A stretch of 64,000 nucleotides of DNA from the NCBI RefSeq assembly GCF_000635915.2, contig NZ_CP015614.1:1533501-1597500 (forward strand). The letters are read 5' to 3'. The translations under genes and the position numbers were made by a program. Under the pieces are notes generated by a model. It was not told the DNA's origin, ran no database searches, and was given only the letters and a program-made list of their open reading frames with translations. Positions 26,050 through 34,753 of the stretch are shown here, piece after piece (position 1 is the stretch's first letter; each line of letters opens with the position of its first letter). This stretch comes from Brevundimonas naejangsanensis. Its GTDB lineage: Bacteria; Pseudomonadota; Alphaproteobacteria; Caulobacterales; Caulobacteraceae.

Positions 26050-28347
26050 GTGGCGCCCGCGCCTTCCGGGCTGAAAGGCGGCTGGAAACGCTGGTTCGGC
26101 GCTCGCCTCACCGGTCGCCGCGCCCTGGTCGAATGGGTCGTCGTTGCGGCTTCATCCGCCCTGCTGATCAGTTGGCTGGCGCTGACGCCGGTCGCCGACG
26201 GGCCCGACCACCTAGTCTATGACGCCCTGATGCGGGCCAAGGCCGGGCCGGCTGACGAGACCATCGTCATCATCGCCATCGACGACCGCAGTCTGGAGGC
26301 CCTGGGCCAATGGCCCTGGCCGCGCGACCTGCACGCCCGCCTGATCGACCGCCTGACCGAGGCGGGCGCCGGGCCGGTCGCCTACGATGTCCTGTTCACC
26401 GAGCCCTCGTCGCAGGATGAGCCGCTGGCCGTCGCCTTGACCCGCAACGGCAAGGTCCAGCTCCCGGTCGTCGTGGATGCGCCGGGCCTGAACGGCTCCG
26501 CCTTTCGCGAAGACGCCCCCGCCGCCCGACTGGCCACGGCCGCAGCGGGAATGGGTCACGTTAATCTGACGGTCGACAACGACGGCGTCGTGCGCCGCCT
26601 CCCCCTTTATCTCCAGTCGGGCGATCAGAGTTGGCCGCATCTGATCCTGCCGCTGGCCGCCACGAGAACCGCCATCCCGCCGCCGCCCGCGCCACAGACC
26701 GATGACGCCCTCTATCCCGCCGCATCGGAGGCCGTGGTCTATCGCGGCCCGCCAGGCGCCTTCCGCACCCTGTCTTTCGTAGACGTTCTCAACGGCGAGA
26801 CGCCGGCCGACTTTCTGAAAGACCGTCTGGTGCTGGTCGGGGCCACGGCGCCGGGACTGGGCGACCGCTACGCCACCCCGGCCACGCCGCACGGCGAGCT
26901 ACGCCCCGGCGTCAAGGTGCAGGCCGCCCTGCTGCAAACCCTGCTGCAAGGCGGCGGCCCGCGCAGCCTTTCGCACGGGTGGGTGCTGGCCTTTTCCCTG
27001 CTGCCGCTCAGCCTGCTGGTCGGCGGCTTTCTGATCCTGCGTCCGGCGGCCAATATGGCGCTGGGCGTCGGCCTGATCATCCTGACCTTGCTCGCCACGG
27101 CGCTGGCCTTCCTGGCAGGCGGCCTGTGGTTCCCGCCCTCGGCCGCTGTGGCGGGGCTGGCTCTGGCCTATCCTCTGTGGAGCTGGCGTCGTCTGGCCGC
27201 CGCCTCGGCCTATATGCAGAGCGAGGTCGAGGCCTTCGAGCGCGACGGCGTGCGCCTGACGAGCCCGGCCCGAGGCGGCGACGTCGTGGCCCGTCAGGTC
27301 GACGCCCTGCGCGCCGCCGTGCGCCAGGTCCGCGACCTCGAACGCTTCATCTCCGACGCCCTGCGCAGCCTGCCCGACGCCACGGTGGTGGCCGATCCCT
27401 ACGCCCGCATCATCCTGTCCAACGACCGGGCCGAGGCCCTGTTCGGCGACCAGTTGCAGGGGGACGCCGACCTGCCCCTGCTGTTCCAGTCGCTGGGCGA
27501 GCCCGCCTGGCGCCGCTTCCTCGACCCGGACGGCGATCCCGGCGAGATCGCCACGCCCGACGGCCGCATCCTGAAAGCGGCGGCCTCGGTCCTGACCGAC
27601 GCCGAGGGGCAGCCGGTCGGCCACATCGTGCGCTTCGCCGACATGACCCGTTTCCGCGCCGCCGAGCGCCAGCGCACCGAGGCGCTGCAACTGCTCAGCC
27701 ACGACATGCGCGCGCCCCAGGTGTCGATCCTGACGCTGCTGGACGGCCCCGCGCGGCGTCTGGACGCAGCGGTCCAGAAACGCATCGCTGATTACGCGCG
27801 TCAGACCCTCGACCTGGCTGAAGGCTATGTGCAGCTGGCCCGCGCCGAGAGCCAGCCCTATCGCTCAGAGCTCATGGACCTGGGTCAGGTGGCGATGGAC
27901 GCCGCCGACATCCTGTGGCCCCAGGCGTCGAAGAAGGGCGTCCGCATCCTGACGCCCGACGGCGAAGAAGAGTTCCTGGTTCAGGGCGACCCGGCCCTGC
28001 TGCGTCGCCTGACCACCAATCTGCTGGACAACGCCCTGAAATACGGCCCCAGCGGCGGAACCATTCAGGTCAGCCTGAGCGGCGCCGAAGAAAACGGCCG
28101 CCCGGTCTGCGTCCTCAGCGTCAGCGATCAGGGGCCCGGTCTGTCCGAAGACGCCGCCCGGCGCCTGTTCCAGGCTTTCGGTCACGGCGGCGCCGACCAC
28201 CGAGGCGCGGGCCTGGGCCTCGCCTTCGTCCGCACGGTCGCAGAGCGCCACGGGGGAAGCATCCGTCACCAGGCCGGATCGCCAGGCGCGACCTTCATCC
28301 TGACCTTGCCCCGGGTGATGGACCCCCAGGCCAGTCCGGTCAGCTAG
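26050..28347 (+). CDS. CHASE2-domain sensor histidine kinase
   Basis: This 765-residue membrane kinase starts at GTG 26050, one base after the FecR-protein stop. It has a TM helix at about 30-48, a CHASE2 extracytoplasmic sensor (DGPDHLVYDALMRAK; IIAIDDRSLEALGQWPWPRDLHARLI; YATPATPHGELRPGVKVQAALL), three TM helices at about 315-390, and a PAS-like domain at about 435-540. The HisKA box (LLSHDMRAP) carries phospho-acceptor H551, followed by a HATPase (NLLDNALKYGP, DQGPGL, GAGLGLAF). It presumably phosphorylates the co-encoded response regulator. It overlaps the convergent lipoprotein gene by four bases. Confidence 0.92.
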   Translation: MAPAPSGLKGGWKRWFGARLTGRRALVEWVVVAASSALLISWLALTPVADGPDHLVYDALMRAKAGPADETIVIIAIDDRSLEALGQWPWPRDLHARLIDRLTEAGAGPVAYDVLFTEPSSQDEPLAVALTRNGKVQLPVVVDAPGLNGSAFREDAPAARLATAAAGMGHVNLTVDNDGVVRRLPLYLQSGDQSWPHLILPLAATRTAIPPPPAPQTDDALYPAASEAVVYRGPPGAFRTLSFVDVLNGETPADFLKDRLVLVGATAPGLGDRYATPATPHGELRPGVKVQAALLQTLLQGGGPRSLSHGWVLAFSLLPLSLLVGGFLILRPAANMALGVGLIILTLLATALAFLAGGLWFPPSAAVAGLALAYPLWSWRRLAAASAYMQSEVEAFERDGVRLTSPARGGDVVARQVDALRAAVRQVRDLERFISDALRSLPDATVVADPYARIILSNDRAEALFGDQLQGDADLPLLFQSLGEPAWRRFLDPDGDPGEIATPDGRILKAAASVLTDAEGQPVGHIVRFADMTRFRAAERQRTEALQLLSHDMRAPQVSILTLLDGPARRLDAAVQKRIADYARQTLDLAEGYVQLARAESQPYRSELMDLGQVAMDAADILWPQASKKGVRILTPDGEEEFLVQGDPALLRRLTTNLLDNALKYGPSGGTIQVSLSGAEENGRPVCVLSVSDQGPGLSEDAARRLFQAFGHGGADHRGAGLGLAFVRTVAERHGGSIRHQAGSPGATFILTLPRVMDPQASPVS

Positions 28348-28847
28348 TCAACTGCGCCCAGCTGGGACACAGCCGCATCCGCCAGCAGGCCCGGCGCCTC
28401 GTCGGCCTGACCTCGCCCCAGGACCGAAGTCGCCGACACGCGATAGGCCCCCGGCGCATCACCCGGCCCTGTCAGGATCAGGCTCAACGTATGAACCTGA
28501 CGGCGGCGGCTCCAGAACTGCGGCAGGCGCGGCGCCTCGGTCCATTCGCCGTCTCGCGCATCGACATCGGTGAAGACGCCGGTCTTCTGAGGCCGCACGG
28601 CATAGGCCGTCTCGACCCGCCAGGCGGTCTTGTCGTCGACCTCGCGCCAGCCGCGCGCGGCCAGCGCCTGTCGTACCGCCACAGCCGCCGCGCGGTCGGT
28701 CTCGGTCGAAGCTTCCCCCTCGAACAGGCGATAGGCGGTCACAGCATCGGGCACGGCGGCCGATCGTACGGTCTCGACACGCGGCGGCGAGGCGCATCCC
28801 GCCAGGACCGCCAGCGTGATCAAAGGAAGAGCCAGACGAGATATCAT
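28344..28847 (-). CDS. Putative lipoprotein, DUF4136-like
   Basis: From ATG 28847 the product is 167 residues with a lipoprotein signal (LITLAVLAGC). The mature part shows the layout of DUF4136-type lipoproteins: a short YRLFEG-like strand, AVRQALAARGWREVDDKTAWRVETAYAVRP and a C-terminal AVSQLG. The function is unknown. It sits between the kinase (convergent) and gspM (same strand, 69-base gap) and may read through from the gsp operon. Confidence 0.6.
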   Translation of the reverse strand: MISRLALPLITLAVLAGCASPPRVETVRSAAVPDAVTAYRLFEGEASTETDRAAAVAVRQALAARGWREVDDKTAWRVETAYAVRPQKTGVFTDVDARDGEWTEAPRLPQFWSRRRQVHTLSLILTGPGDAPGAYRVSATSVLGRGQADEAPGLLADAAVSQLGAVD

Positions 28848-28916
28848 GATTGCGATACCTGCCCCGCCCGGACGCTCAAGTCCACAACCCACTAACGGGC
28901 CGAGACGGAAAAGCCG

Positions 28917-29384
28917 CTAGGCGCCGGAAGCGAGCGCCCCGCTGACGCCCAGCGTCCCGTCAGCGTTTTCGACAACGCCCAGTTCTTCGATCCGCGCCCC
29001 GCCTTCCTCGAGCGCCGCCAGCCAGCCGAAGGCCTGGGCCGTCGTGACCCGCTCCAGGCGAAAGCCGAGCCGCCCGCCTTCGGACATGCCTAGCGTCGGC
29101 TGCACGCCCGCCGTCAAGGCCGTCGACGCGACGAGCGCCTGCAGGTCAACCGCCTCAGTCGGTCGCGCGCCTCGTTGGGCCACAGCGGTCTGAACCTGCG
29201 CCATCTGCCGCTCGGCCGCGACGCGGGCGCGCGCCTGATCGGCCTTCCAGCCCTCCAGCGGACGCACCACGCCCAGCCACGCGATGACGCCCAGCACCAC
29301 AACGCCCATGACCGCCAGCATCCGCCGTTCGCGTAATGACCGCCCGTCCCACCAGGCGCCGGTGGAAGAGAATAGGGCCTTCAT
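28917..29384 (-). CDS. gspM: Type II secretion system protein GspM
   Basis: This 155-residue bitopic inner-membrane protein has a short cytoplasmic N-terminus (WWDGRSLRERRMLAVMG), one TM helix at about residues 22-40, then a periplasmic ferredoxin-like part ending with a T2SS-M-style GWLAALEEGGARIEELGV. GspM supports GspL in the assembly platform. It overlaps gspL by four bases and is the last gene of the operon; no gspN or gspO follows. Confidence 0.85.
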   Translation of the reverse strand: MKALFSSTGAWWDGRSLRERRMLAVMGVVVLGVIAWLGVVRPLEGWKADQARARVAAERQMAQVQTAVAQRGARPTEAVDLQALVASTALTAGVQPTLGMSEGGRLGFRLERVTTAQAFGWLAALEEGGARIEELGVVENADGTLGVSGALASGA

Positions 29385-30484
29385 CGGTCGCCTCCTATCG
29401 TCAGCGTGCTGATCATCCGTCCGCCCTCCTCAGCCGAGGTTTCGTCGACCACCGCCAGACCGGCCTCGGCCAGATCGGCGCGCACGGCGTCCAGATCATT
29501 AAAGGCCGCGTGGTTCATCGTGACCCGCAGCCCTTCGCCGCCCAAGGTCGCGTCATCCAGTTCGGCGCCCGGCACGCGCTCGACGGCGGCGAAAACGGCG
29601 GACATCGCGCGCGCAGTTCCGCCCGGCGGCGGCCCAGCGTCCAGACGGCGCAAGGCTTCGGCCGCCGCATCCTTCGTCGTCGCCAGTTCGGGATAGAGTT
29701 TCACCGCCCCGATCCTCGCCTCCGCTCCGGCGCCGTCCGCCGCCGCCCGATCACGCAGACCTTCCGCCGCCATCATGATCAGCGGCGAGATCAACAGGGC
29801 CGCCGCCAGACCCGCCGCAAGACGCCAGCCCTTTGCCGCCTGCCCGCGCTCGCGCCGATCATGGACCTGCAACAGATCGACCGGCGCCGCCATCGCCCCC
29901 GCCGCCAGAGCCGCCTCAAGGGCCTCGCCTTCCAGCCAGTCGAGCGCGCGCCCCGCCGCCATCGCCTCCACCAGATCAGGCTGCACCGTCACGGCGAAGG
30001 TCGGACCGCGCAAAGCCACGTCCGCGCCCATCTGCGCAGCGGTCCACGTCTCAGCCTCCAGCGGCGCGGGCAGGCACAGATTATCCGGCACGACGGCGTC
30101 AGGCCGGATGTCGAAGGTCTCCATCCAGCGCAGCCAGGCCTGCAGCAGCTTGGACGACACCGCCGCCGTCAGGCGCAGGCCGCCGTCGGCAGGCGCCGCG
30201 CTCAGGGCCACGTCCAGCCCGTCGACCTCGCCCGCCGCCTGATCGCGCAGCGCCCAGCGTGCGGCGGCTCTGGCCTGGGCCATATTGCACGGCGGCAGGT
30301 CCAGCCAGCGCGTCATGACGTCGGCACCGGGCGCCACAGCGATTGTGCGGATCGACGGCGGGGCTTCGGCCTGATGCGGGTCCAGCTCGCCGCGCGCGAC
30401 GACGCGGCCCTCGCGATCAACCAGTAGGAAACGCGCGGGCAAGGTCGCGTGGGTCGGGATGAACAGGATGCGGGCGTGGCTCAT
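29381..30484 (-). CDS. gspL: Type II secretion system protein GspL
   Basis: The 367-residue protein has a cytoplasmic actin-like domain (from MSHARILFIPTHATLPARFLLVD to about residue 215) that binds GspE. A TM helix follows at about 225-243 (LAAGLAAALLISPLIMMAA), then a periplasmic ferredoxin-like domain. ATG 30484 is chosen (AGGA just upstream), ten bases after gspK; the longer frame to 30541 lies inside gspK. Confidence 0.88.
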   Translation of the reverse strand: MSHARILFIPTHATLPARFLLVDREGRVVARGELDPHQAEAPPSIRTIAVAPGADVMTRWLDLPPCNMAQARAAARWALRDQAAGEVDGLDVALSAAPADGGLRLTAAVSSKLLQAWLRWMETFDIRPDAVVPDNLCLPAPLEAETWTAAQMGADVALRGPTFAVTVQPDLVEAMAAGRALDWLEGEALEAALAAGAMAAPVDLLQVHDRRERGQAAKGWRLAAGLAAALLISPLIMMAAEGLRDRAAADGAGAEARIGAVKLYPELATTKDAAAEALRRLDAGPPPGGTARAMSAVFAAVERVPGAELDDATLGGEGLRVTMNHAAFNDLDAVRADLAEAGLAVVDETSAEEGGRMISTLTIGGDR

Positions 30485-30494
30485 GTCCTGGGGC

Positions 30495-31481
30495 TCATTC
30501 TTCTGGCGTCCAGCGGCGGATGACGGTGCGCGCCGCGCCATCGGGCGCGACGTGGATCAGGGCGGTGCGGACGGCGCGGGCGTCGCCGTGCTCGATCTCG
30601 ACCCTCAGGTCGAAATAGCGGGTGGCCAGGGTGATCTGACCTTTGGCTTCTTCATCGACGACCACGCCTGACAGGGCGGGCTGGGCCCAGAAGGCGTCGG
30701 GGCTGGACCAGCCCGCGGCCGGGCGCGCCGCGATCGCCGACTTGGCCGCATTCAGCCCCACCACGCCCCGGCTGATCGCGAACAGAAGCACGGCGTCCTG
30801 CGGCTCCAGCGTATTGGGGTTCAAGGGCGACAGCCGCGCCTCGGGCAAGGCGCACAGATGCGGCCTCAGACGCCGATAAAGTTCGTCGTCCACCCCCGTC
30901 ACGGCGCGCAGTTCGCTAACCTCGGCCAGCATTACCCCGCCGGTGCGATAGGGCGTCGGGCGGCTGGCGTAGGTGGAATCTTCCGCCCCCTGCGGCGACA
31001 CCTGGGCGTCGCCGTCCATCCAGTCGGTCAAGGCTGCCGCGACCGCCGCCATCCGCCCGCGCGGCACGCCCAGCGCCTCGCCGAGCGCGATGAACTGCGC
31101 CGCCCCTTCAGGCCTCGCGATCAGATCCTCGCCCTGGCCCAGCACCAGGCTGTTCAGGTTGAAGCAGGACTGGCCGTCGCGGATCACCGCCCGCCCCTCG
31201 CCGTCTTCCAGCGGCAGCGCGAACACGCGGCCGTTCCAGTGCGGCTGAAGCGACGTGCGCGCGGGATCGGCGCGGACCAGATCGGACAGTCGTCGTCGCG
31301 CCAGCGCCTCGGCCCCCGCCGCAAAGCCTTGCGCCTGCGCCTGGGTCTCGGCGTTGGTCGTGCGGCGCACCGAAAAGCGCACATCGTCCAGCAGCACCAC
31401 GCACAGCGCCGCCATCACCGCCACCAGCAACAGGACGGTCAGCAGGGCCATGCCCCGGCGATCGCGCGCGCCCCGCTTCAT
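30495..31481 (-). CDS. gspK: Type II secretion minor pseudopilin GspK
   Basis: This 328-residue minor pseudopilin has the type IV prepilin signal RRGMALLTVLLLVAVMAALC (cleavage after G10) and lacks E5, as is typical of GspK tips. The large globular domain with helix-hairpin-helix-like repeats includes FNLNSLVLGQGED, ALTDWMDGDAQVSPQGAEDSTYA and LNPNTLEPQDAVLLFA. It caps the pseudopilus with GspI and GspJ. It overlaps gspJ by four bases. Confidence 0.93.
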   Translation of the reverse strand: MKRGARDRRGMALLTVLLLVAVMAALCVVLLDDVRFSVRRTTNAETQAQAQGFAAGAEALARRRLSDLVRADPARTSLQPHWNGRVFALPLEDGEGRAVIRDGQSCFNLNSLVLGQGEDLIARPEGAAQFIALGEALGVPRGRMAAVAAALTDWMDGDAQVSPQGAEDSTYASRPTPYRTGGVMLAEVSELRAVTGVDDELYRRLRPHLCALPEARLSPLNPNTLEPQDAVLLFAISRGVVGLNAAKSAIAARPAAGWSSPDAFWAQPALSGVVVDEEAKGQITLATRYFDLRVEIEHGDARAVRTALIHVAPDGAARTVIRRWTPEE

Positions 31482-32065
31482 GCGGCGGCGACCAGAAACA
31501 GCTGCTCGACCGGGCCGAAGCCGTCGAGCGTCAGCGTCACCCGCACCGCGTCCGGCAGGGGCCGGTCGCTGCTGGCGGAAAAGGCGGGCGCCTCGGAGCC
31601 GTTCTGGATGAAGGCGACGCGGGCGTCCTTCACCCCGCGATACAGCACCTGCGGCGGCCCGGCCCGCGCCCCATCCAGATAGGGGGCCACCCGGCGCTCC
31701 AGCCGATCCTCGACCAGCCGGTACTCGATCCGTTGCAGGGAGGCGCGCGGCGCTCCGTCCGGGTTGCTCCAGCCGCTGCGGGCCAACACCAGCAAAGGAT
31801 CGCCCGGCAATTGCGGGCCCATGATCGCCTGAGGCGCCGGACGCCCCGTCTGCCCGCGCACCCGTCGGCCCGTCGCCTGAGCCAGATCGGCGCGCAGCAG
31901 CGCCCGCGTGCGTTGCAGCGCCGCCGTCCGGTCAGCGTTGGCCTTCACCGCGAACCGCGTCTCGATCGACTGCCCCAGAACCAACGCGCCCGCCCCCGCC
32001 AGAAGGGCGAAGATCAGCAGGGCGATCAGGACCTCGACAAGCGTAAATCCAGTGCGCGACTTCAT
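31478..32065 (-). CDS. gspJ: Type II secretion minor pseudopilin GspJ
   Basis: The 195-residue pseudopilin has a short leader and the classic MKSRTG|FTLVEVLIALLIFALLA prepilin signal, followed by the GspJ-type body (RTRALLRADLAQATGRRVR; YRLVEDRLERRVAPYLDG). It forms the pseudopilus tip with GspI and GspK. It overlaps gspI by four bases. Confidence 0.92.
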   Translation of the reverse strand: MKSRTGFTLVEVLIALLIFALLAGAGALVLGQSIETRFAVKANADRTAALQRTRALLRADLAQATGRRVRGQTGRPAPQAIMGPQLPGDPLLVLARSGWSNPDGAPRASLQRIEYRLVEDRLERRVAPYLDGARAGPPQVLYRGVKDARVAFIQNGSEAPAFSASSDRPLPDAVRVTLTLDGFGPVEQLFLVAAA

Positions 32066-32577
32066 GCGCCCGCCGCCCGGAACAGCACGCGCTCGGCGGC
32101 CTGTTCCTCATCGGCGAAGACGCGCACGTCGATGCGGCCGACGCCCGGCATATCCGTCGCGCTGACCACCCGCACCCATCGCCACTCGCGCCCGCCCAGC
32201 GACGCCTGACCACCCGTACTGCCGCTGGGCAGGTCGCGCGCGATCATCGCCTCAGCGGCCACATTGTCGGCGACGATGCCGCCCAGCGTCCGCGTCTCGA
32301 CCCGCGCGGCCGAGCGCGTGCTCTCGCCCGACAGGTTCAGCAACGCCATCGCCGCCAGGCCGAATACGGCCAGGGCGACGAGGCATTCGATCAGGGTGAA
32401 GCCGCCCCTAATAGCCCTCCCACTCGAGGGGGGAGGGTTGGGTGGGAGTGCAGGCAAGGCGATGGCCGTCGAGGCGCGGAGACGCCGCGCCTCCTGCGCC
32501 CTCTCCCGCAAGGTCGCGGCCACACCCCCATCCCCGCCCCTTCCATCGAGGGGGAAGGGAGCAGACGCGCTATTCAT
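32062..32577 (-). CDS. gspI: Type II secretion minor pseudopilin GspI with repeat-derived N-terminal extension
   Basis: The GspI core is clear: GG|FTLIECLVALAVFGLAAMALL and the GspI-type C-terminus (WRWVRVVSATDMPGVGRIDVRVF). The only ATG in frame is at 32577, overlapping the gspH stop (ATGAATAG). It gives 171 residues with about 59 before the cleavage site, where 5-15 is usual. This extension (SAPFPLDGRGGDGG..., ...LPPNPPPSSGRAIRG) is the translation of the palindromic repeat at 32415-32560. An internal non-canonical start (ATT near 32405, behind GGGAGGG) is an alternative. Confidence 0.88.
   Translation of the reverse strand: MNSASAPFPLDGRGGDGGVAATLRERAQEARRLRASTAIALPALPPNPPPSSGRAIRGGFTLIECLVALAVFGLAAMALLNLSGESTRSAARVETRTLGGIVADNVAAEAMIARDLPSGSTGGQASLGGREWRWVRVVSATDMPGVGRIDVRVFADEEQAAERVLFRAAGA
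32415..32560. repeat. Palindromic repeat element inserted at the gspH/gspI junction
   Basis: The ends form hairpins CCCTCCC-actcgagg-GGGAGGG (left) and CCCTTCC-atcgaggg-GGAAGGG (right), with a GC-rich palindromic centre (GGCGCGGAGACGCCGCGCC). The composition resembles the element at 21241-21371. Here it lies inside an open frame and encodes the GspI leader. Confidence 0.7.
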
Positions 32578-33106
32578 GGATCGTCACCTCGCCCGCGCCG
32601 TCGATGGCGACGGTGACGGCCTGGCCCTCGCGCTCCAGCCGCACGCTGGCGGCGTCGGCGCCGCCGGTGGGGTCGAAGACGGCGCGGGCGGGCGCGCCGA
32701 CGGCGGCCCCCTCGCCCCACGCCTTGGGCGCCAGCACGCCGGTCAAAGGCGTCCAGACGGCGCCGTCGAAGCTCTCAAAGCCATAGCCGGCGACATCAGC
32801 GCGCAGGGCCACCGGGCGGTTGGTCATCACGGCCTCTTCGCGCGCCATGATAAGGCGCGCGGCGAACCGCTCCGCTTCGACCGCCAGCGTCGGGCGCGGG
32901 TCCGGCATGGACAGCACCACCGCCCCCGCCGCCACGCCGATGATGGCGATCACGACCATTAACTCGACAAGGGTAAACCCTTGTCGTGCGCTACCGCTCG
33001 CCGCGCGGCGGCTCGCTTCTTCAGCGCGTTTGGGCGTTTCCACGGCTACCGAACCGGCCGGGCGAGAGAGCGCCTCAACCCTGCCAGTTGCCGATATCGG
33101 CGTCAT
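32570..33106 (-). CDS. gspH: Type II secretion minor pseudopilin GspH
   Basis: The 178-residue frame starts at ATG 33106, 32 bases inside gspG, and has the prepilin signal RQG|FTLVELMVVIAIIGVAAGAVVLSMPDPRP. A GspH/FimT-type body follows (AARLIMAREEAVMTNRPVALRAD). The leader is about 43 residues and Arg/Ala-rich; an internal GTG (VETPKRAEEA...) would shorten it to about 27. It is a minor pseudopilin near the pseudopilus tip. Confidence 0.88.
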   Translation of the reverse strand: MTPISATGRVEALSRPAGSVAVETPKRAEEASRRAASGSARQGFTLVELMVVIAIIGVAAGAVVLSMPDPRPTLAVEAERFAARLIMAREEAVMTNRPVALRADVAGYGFESFDGAVWTPLTGVLAPKAWGEGAAVGAPARAVFDPTGGADAASVRLEREGQAVTVAIDGAGEVTIHE

Positions 33107-33527
33107 TTCCCTCGCCCCCTGCCTGGCCGTCGGCGCCGAAGGACCAGATGTCGAACTGGCCGCCATGGGCGCTGCGGCGGCGGTACTGGTAGTGGTTGCC
33201 CCACGGGTCTTCGGGCAGGCGGCGGACATAGCCGCCCTGGCGATAGCGTTCCGGCCGCGCCAGATCGGCGGGCGGCGCCGTCAGGGCCTTCAGCCCCTGC
33301 TGGTCCGTCGGGAAGGTCAAGTTGTCGAGGCGATAGGTCTCCACCGCCTGCTCCAGCACCGAGATATCGGCCCGCGCCTTGCCGACCATGGCCTTGTCCT
33401 GACTGGGCAGGACGTTGATCGCCACCACCGTGGCCAACAGGCCGATGATGACGATGACGACCATCAGCTCGACCAGGGTGAAGCCTTGGCGTTTCTGGCG
33501 CTTGTCCTGAATATCTTCACTGCGCAT
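33075..33527 (-). CDS. gspG: Type II secretion major pseudopilin GspG
   Basis: The 150-residue major pseudopilin has a strong GAGGAG ribosome site before ATG 33527, a 15-residue leader, then G|FTLVELMVVIVIIGLLATVVAINVLPSQDKA. The conserved GspG body follows: YRLDNLTFPTDQQGLKALT, GYVRRLPEDPWGNHYQY and FDIWSFGADGQ, with calcium-loop acidic residues near the C-terminus. It assembles the pseudopilus shaft. It lies 11 bases after gspF and overlaps gspH. Confidence 0.97.
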   Translation of the reverse strand: MRSEDIQDKRQKRQGFTLVELMVVIVIIGLLATVVAINVLPSQDKAMVGKARADISVLEQAVETYRLDNLTFPTDQQGLKALTAPPADLARPERYRQGGYVRRLPEDPWGNHYQYRRRSAHGGQFDIWSFGADGQAGGEGNDADIGNWQG

Positions 33528-33538
33528 GGAAGGTCTCC

Positions 33539-34753
33539 TCACCCCAAAGCCAGGGTGTTGATCTGAAGGATGGGAAGCAGGATCGACAGCACGATCACGG
33601 CGACGATCCCGCCCATGACCACGATGATCGCCGGCTCCAGCAGGCTGAGCATCACGGCGGTGAAGTTGGAGAACTCGCGCTCCAGATAGTCGGCGGCCCG
33701 CTCCAGCATGGGCTCCAGCCGACCGCTGCTTTCGCCAGAGGCGGTCATGTAGACGAGGATGGGCGGAAAGACCTCGGCGCGGCGCATGGCGGCCGACAGG
33801 CCCCCGCCTTCGCGCACGGCCTCGGCCATCTGTTCGGTGGCGCGGCGCAGGGCGCGGTTGGAGACGGTGCGGGCGGTGATGGTCAGCCCCTCCAGCACCG
33901 GCAGGCCCGCCGCGATCATGGTCGACAGGGTGCGGGCCATGCGCGCCCCGTGCAGGTCGCGCGTCAGCCGCCCGATTAGCGGCAGCCTGAGCACCCAGGC
34001 GTCCAGCTTCAGCCGCACCGCCTCGCGCCGCCGCGCGATCAGCCCCGCGGCGACCACGGCGGCGAGGATCAGCGCCATCAGCCAGCCCCAGTCGCGCATC
34101 AAGTCCGAAAGGCCGATGACCAGGCGCGTCAGCAGCGGCAGGGTCTGGCCCATGCTGTCGAACTGATCGACCACCTTGGGCACGATATAGGTCATCATGG
34201 CGACGATGACGCCCAACGCCACCACCGCCAGCACGCACGGATAAACCAGCGCCGTCAGCACCTTGCCGCGCACCACCTCGTCCCGCTCTAGCCCATCGGC
34301 CAGGCGTTCGAGGATGGGCTGAAGCGCGCCCGACTGCTCGCCCGCCGCCGTCATGGCGCGATACAGTGGGGGAAAGGCCGCGCCCTGCTGGGCCATGGCG
34401 TCGGACAGGCGCCGCCCCTCGATCACCCCGGCGTGGACGCCTTCCAGCACGCGGCGGACGTTGGGCCGGTCCGCCTGAAGCATCAGGTTTCGCAGCGCCT
34501 CTTCCAGCGGGGAGACCGAGATCAGCGTCGCCAGTTGCCGCGTCGTCAGCGCCAAAGTCTTGGGCGACAGCCGCCCGGCCTTGCCCGCCTTCGATGGGGC
34601 GGCGACCGCGCCCGAACGACCGGGCGACAACTGCAACGGCGCCAGCTGACGCTTCGCCAGCGCCGTGCGCGCGGCGGCCTCGTCGGCGGCGCTCAACGAG
34701 CCGCTGACCGTCCGCCCGGCCGCATCGGCGGCGATGTAGTCGAAGGCCGCCAT
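33539..34753 (-). CDS. gspF: Type II secretion inner-membrane platform protein GspF
   Basis: This 404-residue polytopic platform protein begins MAAFDYIAADAAGRTVSGSL and has two homologous T2SSF domains (about residues 70-195 and 270-395; FPPLYRAMTAAGEQSGAL and FPPILVYMTASGESSGRLE) with three TM segments. It links the GspE ATPase to pseudopilus assembly. Its start overlaps the gspE stop by one base (TGATG). Confidence 0.96.
   Translation of the reverse strand: MAAFDYIAADAAGRTVSGSLSAADEAAARTALAKRQLAPLQLSPGRSGAVAAPSKAGKAGRLSPKTLALTTRQLATLISVSPLEEALRNLMLQADRPNVRRVLEGVHAGVIEGRRLSDAMAQQGAAFPPLYRAMTAAGEQSGALQPILERLADGLERDEVVRGKVLTALVYPCVLAVVALGVIVAMMTYIVPKVVDQFDSMGQTLPLLTRLVIGLSDLMRDWGWLMALILAAVVAAGLIARRREAVRLKLDAWVLRLPLIGRLTRDLHGARMARTLSTMIAAGLPVLEGLTITARTVSNRALRRATEQMAEAVREGGGLSAAMRRAEVFPPILVYMTASGESSGRLEPMLERAADYLEREFSNFTAVMLSLLEPAIIVVMGGIVAVIVLSILLPILQINTLALG

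Noticed and set aside
28848..28916. Looked for gspN or prepilin peptidase gspO after gspM
   Set aside because: Only a DUF4136-like lipoprotein follows. The peptidase is probably encoded elsewhere, which is common.
33075..34238. Long frame fusing gspG with upstream sequence inside gspF
   Set aside because: The upstream part is an out-of-frame reading of gspF; ATG 33527 with GAGGAG and the normal 15-residue leader is the true start.
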